A DNA stretch of 25,239 bases from Basidiobolus ranarum. Lineage: Eukaryota; Basidiobolomycota; Basidiobolomycetes; Basidiobolales. Position 1 is the first letter of the stretch. Every line of letters starts with the position of its first letter. A program made the position numbers and the translations under genes. The notes beneath the pieces were generated by a model. The model was not told the DNA's origin. It did no database searches and saw nothing but the letters and a program-made list of their open reading frames with translations. The stretch spans positions 1 through 25,239 of the forward strand of contig JASJQH010007019.1 of assembly GCA_040143965.1 (NCBI GenBank). Direction: 5' to 3'. Below are positions 20,988 through 25,239 of the stretch, in pieces.

Positions 20988-21368
20988 GTTTTAATAAGAC
21001 CTTTGACAAAGTAATAAGGGGAACTTCAAGGATATTTCAATCAAATCTGGGAAGAATCTAATACTAATAGGTCATAAAAGGAAGAGAAATACTGAGGGCT
21101 TTAAATTCTGTCCAACATCTTTGTTTCTTTTTGTAGCTTATTACTATGAAACTTTGGGACGAAAGGATGGATTTTGTAACAGCCATTTCCCCCAATGGTG
21201 CATTCTCCTTCACGGAGATTTATTACATTTTACAAGTGATCATTTTGTAACATCTCAAACTCTCCAAAAAATAAGTTGTTTCGAGTTCTAAACTACCAAC
21301 ATCTCAAATAGGATATTAAACCCCATTCCAATTGAAACACTTGACGAGACTAGCTGAGGGTAGGAACT
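20988..21368. other. Intergenic region between two minus-strand genes
   Basis: Promoter side of the kinase gene and 3' flank of the hydrolase gene. There is no open frame and no clear TATA box for the kinase gene. Confidence 0.5.
21219..21224 (-). terminator. AATAAA-like signal after the hydrolase gene
   Basis: The complement reads AATAAA about 145 bp past the stop codon. Confidence 0.35.
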
Positions 21369-22010
21369 CTAATGATTTATACTGTTTAGAATTTCTTCAG
21401 TTTGAACAACTGTACAAAACTCTCCACTTAAATTAGACATTGTCATCTCATGAATATCTTCAGCCAGATGCTTTTTACCATTAGGACCAACTCGGTCGAA
21501 AGTAGCACACGCATCATCCACCAAGAACGTATTAAACCCTAAATTTCCACTCATCCTGGTGGAAGTTTCTACGCAATGATTAGTTGTTAATCCGACAAGG
21601 AATACCCATTCACATCCATCTTTTCGTAGTTCACTCTCTAATGTAGTCCCGATAAAGGCGGAATTTACGGTTTTTTTGAAGATTGGTTCACCACCAAGTG
21701 GAGTAGCTTCGGGTTTAAAGGCATTCCCGGGGTGTTTAGGGCTCAAAGGAGAACCAGGTTCAACAGAACAATGCTGAACATGATATATCTTGCGTGAAGT
21801 AGTTCTCCAAGCGTGCAGCAATTTAGCAATGTTCTTTTCACACTCAGGATTATTTCTATTGCCACCCCAGTACTCGATAAGGTCAAAGGCTTTAAAGCCA
21901 ACAAAAAAGGTCATCTTAATCAAATATTCGTTACGGTGGCTTTACGATTCTTTCTTACCTTGCTGGACGTCTATGATTACCAGTGCGGCGTTTTGGGGAA
22001 TGTTAAGCAT
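21369..22010 (-). CDS. Isochorismatase-like cysteine hydrolase
   Basis: Exons 21959-22010 and 21369-21889 (69-bp intron) give 190 aa. The splice joins VIIDVQ to QAFD, restoring the family's N-terminal strand. An ATG at 21923 would remove the catalytic Asp, so the spliced start is preferred. The triad is complete: D14 in IIDVQ, K90 in FKKTVNSAF, and C123 in GLTTNHCVETS with the usual nearby cis-peptide region. No zinc-site signature of nicotinamidases stands out. The size and single domain fit the family of soluble amidases and hydrolases acting on small amides or vinyl ethers; the substrate cannot be told. It is divergent from the guanine deaminase gene, with about 500 bp between starts, which allows shared control in nitrogen salvage, though this is only an inference. 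Confidence 0.9.
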
Positions 22011-22053
22011 GTGTAGTAGTGATATGTGGTAAACTCTCGCCCACCTATGTATT

Positions 22054-22060
22054 CTTTATA
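22054..22060 (-). promoter_or_regulatory. TATA-like box of the hydrolase gene
   Basis: The complement reads TATAAAG, about 44 bp before the ATG at 22010. Confidence 0.5.
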
Positions 22061-22457
22061 GTGTATCGTTGAAAATGGATTATTAATCCATTTAAGCCTC
22101 GTGTGAAATTTAGAAAATACTTGCATAATATCTATGATTCAGGATTACACATTTGTTACACAATTGCTCAATTAATCGGGATTAATCAGATCGTTGAAAC
22201 TCAAATTAATCTTTTTAGTTAGCTCAACACTTGCTTCTATATTAGGTTAAACGTTGATTTCCATTTCGTGCTTCTGTGAAAATAATCAATATAACCTAAA
22301 TAATAAGAAATAATTCTAAATTTTCGTCTTTAGCGCTTCTAGAGATCTTCATTTCTAAATAAGACTGAATGTGGTAGCATTAACTCGCAAACCCAGCAAT
22401 TGGATAGGTACAGAGTGTGTGCAGAAAGTTATGATCTTTGGAGGAGATATTTCCTGA

Positions 22458-22464
22458 TATAAGG
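22458..22464 (+). promoter_or_regulatory. TATA-like box of the guanine deaminase gene
   Basis: TATAAGG lies 44 bp before the ATG at 22508, mirroring the spacing on the other side of the divergent promoter. Confidence 0.45.
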
Positions 22465-22507
22465 ACCCAGCAAGCCCAAGCAAATTATTTTGACTGAAAC
22501 CTGTACA

Positions 22508-23890
22508 ATGCTACAATCCCCTACCGACATCTCCACCGCTGCTCAGCTATTCTTTGGCAGATTTGTGCATAATCTCGATCTCCAGAATCTTGAATACATT
22601 AATGATGGTGTAATTGTGGTTGATAAAGCTGGAAAAATCCTTGAAGTTCAAAAGAATGTCACGCAGGAGCAACTGGATCGACTGGTGGAAAAATACAATC
22701 TATCTGAAGAGAATGTAACTAAGCTTAAGGCGGACCAGTTTCTTATGCCGGGCTTTGTCGACACTCACATCCATGCACCTCAATATGTTTTCGCTGGTTC
22801 TGGTATGAATTTGCAACTTCTAGAATGGCTAGAAACCTATACTTTCGCCAGAGAATCAGTCTACAAATCTGTTGACTATGCGAAGAAAGCATACAAAGAT
22901 GTCGTCTCTCAGTTGATTCGCAATGGTACAACAACCGCTTGTTATTATGGTACAATTCATATAGAAGCCTGTAAAATTCTCGCCAATACTGTTGATGAAT
23001 TGGGACAGCGCGCCTATGTTGGTAAAGTTAATATGGACCGGAATTCACCTGAATACTATATCGAGACCACTGAGGATAGCATTGAAAAAACCGAAGAATT
23101 CGTTCAGTTTATGTTAGAGAAGAACAAAACCAATCCTCGAGTCTATCCAATTTTGACTCCTAGATTTGTTCCCTCTTGCTCTGGTGAACTGATGCGACAG
23201 CTCGGAGATCTCGCCCGTAAATACGATATTCCAGTTCAATCTCACCTTTGTGAAAACAAGGGAGAAATTGAATGGGTCAAAGAACTTCATCCTGAACTTC
23301 CAAGTTACACTGCTGTTTATGACCACTATGGACTTCTCACCGATAAAACCGTCATGGCACACTGTGTGCATCTTACTGAAGATGAATGTAAGTTAATTAA
23401 GAAACGTAAGGCTGGTATCGCTCATTGTGCAAATTCAAACTTTGCACTCAGAAGTGGTGTCTGTAACGTACGTAAACTACTCGAAGGTAAACACAAGGTC
23501 GGTATGGGTACAGATGTAGCAGGAGGACATGCAATCTCCATGATTGACGCAATTCGTGCTGCAACTACCGCCTCCCAAGTCATCAGTTTTACTGAAGTAG
23601 ATTCAAAAGGAAATAATTATGAACAACTTCAACTCGCTGAACTGATTTATCTTGCTACAATTGGCGGTGCTAATGTAATGGGCTTGGAAGATCGTATCGG
23701 TAATTTCACTTTAGGTAAACAATTCGATGCACTTCTCATTGATCCTAGCACACCCGACTCCAACTTTCATCTCTACGATCATGACAACTTTTACACTACT
23801 TTAGAAAAGTTTATCAATACTGGTGATGACCGCAACATACGTAGAGTATACATTGATGGTCGCTTGGTCAATAACAAAGACCTCGTTTAG
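22508..23890 (+). CDS. Guanine deaminase
   Basis: Intronless, 460 aa, close to the usual length of eukaryotic guanine deaminases. The frame is open to 22490 but the first ATG is 22508. It belongs to the amidohydrolase superfamily, with one zinc held by HxH in PGFVDTHIHAPQY (H87, H89), His in PVQSHLCEN, and Asp in GMGTDVAGG. MAHCVHL, IAHCANSN and FALRSG are the family's active-site loops. The N-terminal and C-terminal parts (DGVIVVDKAGKI, LGKQFDALLID) form the small beta-sandwich. It converts guanine to xanthine and ammonia, the step that commits guanine to breakdown; the enzyme is normally a cytosolic dimer. A 5' TATA-like box and a 3' AATAAA signal frame the gene. Confidence 0.96.
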   Translation: MLQSPTDISTAAQLFFGRFVHNLDLQNLEYINDGVIVVDKAGKILEVQKNVTQEQLDRLVEKYNLSEENVTKLKADQFLMPGFVDTHIHAPQYVFAGSGMNLQLLEWLETYTFARESVYKSVDYAKKAYKDVVSQLIRNGTTTACYYGTIHIEACKILANTVDELGQRAYVGKVNMDRNSPEYYIETTEDSIEKTEEFVQFMLEKNKTNPRVYPILTPRFVPSCSGELMRQLGDLARKYDIPVQSHLCENKGEIEWVKELHPELPSYTAVYDHYGLLTDKTVMAHCVHLTEDECKLIKKRKAGIAHCANSNFALRSGVCNVRKLLEGKHKVGMGTDVAGGHAISMIDAIRAATTASQVISFTEVDSKGNNYEQLQLAELIYLATIGGANVMGLEDRIGNFTLGKQFDALLIDPSTPDSNFHLYDHDNFYTTLEKFINTGDDRNIRRVYIDGRLVNNKDLV

Positions 23891-23941
23891 ACTGCTCGCA
23901 ATATATCGTTCATTTTATACATAACACTAGATTGATTGTTC

Positions 23942-23947
23942 AATAAA
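23942..23947 (+). terminator. AATAAA signal of the guanine deaminase gene
   Basis: AATAAA lies about 50 bp past the stop codon, in the context TGTTCAATAAATC. Confidence 0.5.
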
Positions 23948-24554
23948 TCAGACACAACCGTCGCAATAATATTATTCGGTCATCTATTTAAGAACTGACA
24001 CAATATCCAATGAATGTTAAGGAGAACTCATCAACCAAACCATGATCCTGTAAAATGTGAATCTGTTTTACTTTCATAAAGTGATCATGTCTAGGCTAAG
24101 CTGCCGCCATTCTCCACAAAGTTTGTCCCTAACTCTAGGTGTTGGCCTAAATAGCAATCCATTAGCTGTGAGCCCTACCCCTCATCCATACATAACATGC
24201 GAGTTAATCACGCCAAAAGAACGCTTTCCGTAATTAATACCCCGAATGATATTGGCTGAGATTGATAGCAATAAAAGGCAGAGATGAAATGGATCGCGTC
24301 ATTGCGGATACAGCGTTAAATGCACACCTATATTAGGAAAATTTCCACTTAAGCTATCTCAGGATTCTGTGCATAAACTGGAACGATACAAGTTACATGA
24401 GCTAAGGAGCATAGATATGTGTTGGAATTTAATCATCAGTTACTCTACGCACCAAGACACATTCAGATCTAACCAAGTCCCATCCGACTCGGTTTACTGA
24501 TTCAAATCTTTGGATGAATTAGGGATGAGGGAGATTGCCAATCCATTTTGCACT

Positions 24555-24575
24555 CTGCCCTGCCCCGCCCCGCCT
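24555..24575. promoter_or_regulatory. GC-rich box, possible C2H2 zinc-finger site
   Basis: TGCCCCGCCCCGCC stands out sharply in AT-rich DNA about 230 bp upstream of the kinase start. Overlapping CCCCGC cores fit Mig1/CreA-type (SYGGRG) or Sp1/KLF-type zinc-finger sites. Function is inferred from the motif only. Confidence 0.4.
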
Positions 24576-24801
24576 CTTTTGGATTCAAGGCGATCTGGTT
24601 TCCCTTTTAAATCATTTGGATTCGTATCACCATTTCCATTTCTAATTAGCTCTCTCCTTCCTACCTTTTCCTTTGATTCTGAGGCTCTAAGTAGTACTTG
24701 GTGACTGTTAAAACCATCAGCACTGTTACCACATTTTAATATTTATCTTCATTGTATATTTAAATTTCAACCATACCAATTTAAAATTCTCTCTTTTGAA
24801 A

Positions 24802-25239
24802 ATGGGGAACCAAAATTCCAAAGGAATAGACTTAACGGACGAAGGTATACAAGTTTCACTTTTGTATTGACTGAATACACTTTGTATAACATACTTGAAA
24901 GGTGAATGGTTTCACTAACTTAAGCTTCGGATTTTATAATTTATTCAGTACATCTCAGTCACTTCCATTTACAAAACAGTGTTGGTAGAGGAAGTTTTGG
25001 CAAGGTATATCTTCTTCTATTTCTCTTATTGGCCTATACACGTTTGCTCGCGTTCACTTGCTCTTGTTACTTTACTTGAGCTTACACACGTAAAAACTCG
25101 TGAGTAAGTGTGGGTCATACACCCCACCTGGCTAACGAGTCTGAAATTAAACTAGAGGCCACAATAGAATCTCACTTTAATTATCGACCATAGTTTACTA
25201 ACCGCCAGCCATTATACATTCACTTCATTATCGCACATT
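24802..25239 (+). CDS. YANK/STK32-type Ser/Thr kinase, 5' part only
   Basis: Exon 1 (24802-24844) and exon 2 (24949-25004) splice in phase to MGNQNSKGIDLTDEV, then HLSHFHLQNSVGRGSFGK. This matches the start of YANK/STK32 kinases, which place a short MG-NxSK leader and (V/D)xLSHF just before the Gly-rich loop GRGSFGKV. The 104-bp intron splits a Val codon. Exon 2 ends right after the Gly loop at donor GTATAT (25005), and the next exon is not recognisable before the window ends. MGNQNS fits the N-myristoylation consensus (MGxxxS), so membrane attachment is likely. YANK kinases belong to the AGC group and are poorly characterised. The catalytic part lies outside the window, so activity cannot be judged. 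Confidence 0.8.
25005..25239 (+). other. Probable intron 2 of the YANK-type kinase gene
   Basis: No continuation of the kinase domain is visible, so the intron is at least about 235 bp or the next exon is too short to recognise. Such length is unusual here, where other introns are 55-145 bp. Confidence 0.4.

Larger units (their letters stand above)
22011..22507. other. Divergent promoter region
   Basis: Lies between the hydrolase and guanine deaminase starts. A TATA-like element sits at each end; several GATA cores are present but none fits the HGATAR consensus. Confidence 0.5.
23891..24801. other. Intergenic region upstream of the kinase gene
   Basis: About 0.9 kb with no supported gene. 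It ends in a 5' region containing a GC-rich box (24555-24575). An open frame at 24510-24704 covers that box and has a biased, low-complexity translation. Confidence 0.5.

Noticed and set aside
22021-22464. GATA cores in the divergent promoter as nitrogen-regulation sites
   Set aside because: None fits the HGATAR consensus of AreA/Nit2-type factors; such 4-bp cores are frequent by chance in AT-rich DNA.
24510-24704. 64-codon open frame with a Pro/Ser/Phe-rich translation
   Set aside because: It lies over the GC-rich box in the 5' region of the kinase gene and looks like a by-product of biased composition.
1-25239. tRNA, rRNA, CRISPR, autonomous transposons and virus-like elements
   Set aside because: No T-loop/A-B box pattern, repeat-spacer array, transposase, reverse transcriptase or capsid-type motif was seen in any frame.

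Overview
The window looks like nuclear DNA of a fungus, most likely from an early-diverging ('zygomycete'-type) lineage. The AT-rich genes carry short GT-AG introns (about 55-145 bp), TATA-like boxes just upstream of several starts and AATAAA-type signals downstream. The content (GPI-anchored chitin deacetylase type, Kre9/Knh1-like wall protein, Mdm1-type sorting nexin, YANK-type kinase, P450) is fungal; the lineage is an inference. No tRNA, rRNA, CRISPR array, virus-like element or complete transposon was recognised.

Layout. 1-2.3 kb: AT-rich DNA with an imperfect inverted repeat, short tandem repeats and one or two unrecognised ORFs. 2.37-4.06 kb (+): cytochrome P450, two exons. 4.47-5.72 kb (+): medium-chain quinone oxidoreductase whose 5' exon appears frame-disrupted. 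6.39-6.86 kb (+): small secreted Kre9/Knh1-like protein. 6.9-8.7 kb: no supported gene. 8.70-9.67 kb (-): secreted, probably GPI-anchored polysaccharide (chitin) deacetylase, three exons. 10.86-15.36 kb (+): a seven-exon gene for a roughly 1314-residue membrane-anchored PXA-C2-RGS-PX-Nexin_C protein. 15.72-17.37 kb (+): ten-exon eIF2B alpha subunit. 17.97-19.06 kb (-): five-exon gene for an unrecognised secreted protein. 19.42-20.99 kb (-): two-exon gene for a protein kinase with a signal peptide. 21.37-22.01 kb (-): isochorismatase-like hydrolase. 22.51-23.89 kb (+): intronless guanine deaminase. 24.80 kb to the right edge (+): first two exons of a YANK/STK32-type kinase with an N-myristoylation motif.

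The genes do not form an obvious pathway cluster. Loose themes are cell surface and secretory functions (Kre9-like protein, deacetylase, unrecognised secreted protein, signal-peptide kinase) and nitrogen/purine metabolism (divergent isochorismatase-like hydrolase and guanine deaminase). The most unusual items are the predicted secretory-pathway kinase with intact catalytic residues, the C2-containing sorting nexin, the unrecognised secreted protein with an exact 24-bp duplication abutting its start codon, and the inverted repeat at the left end. Gene structures were assembled by hand from reading frames, splice consensus and family motifs, so exon edges are predictions.
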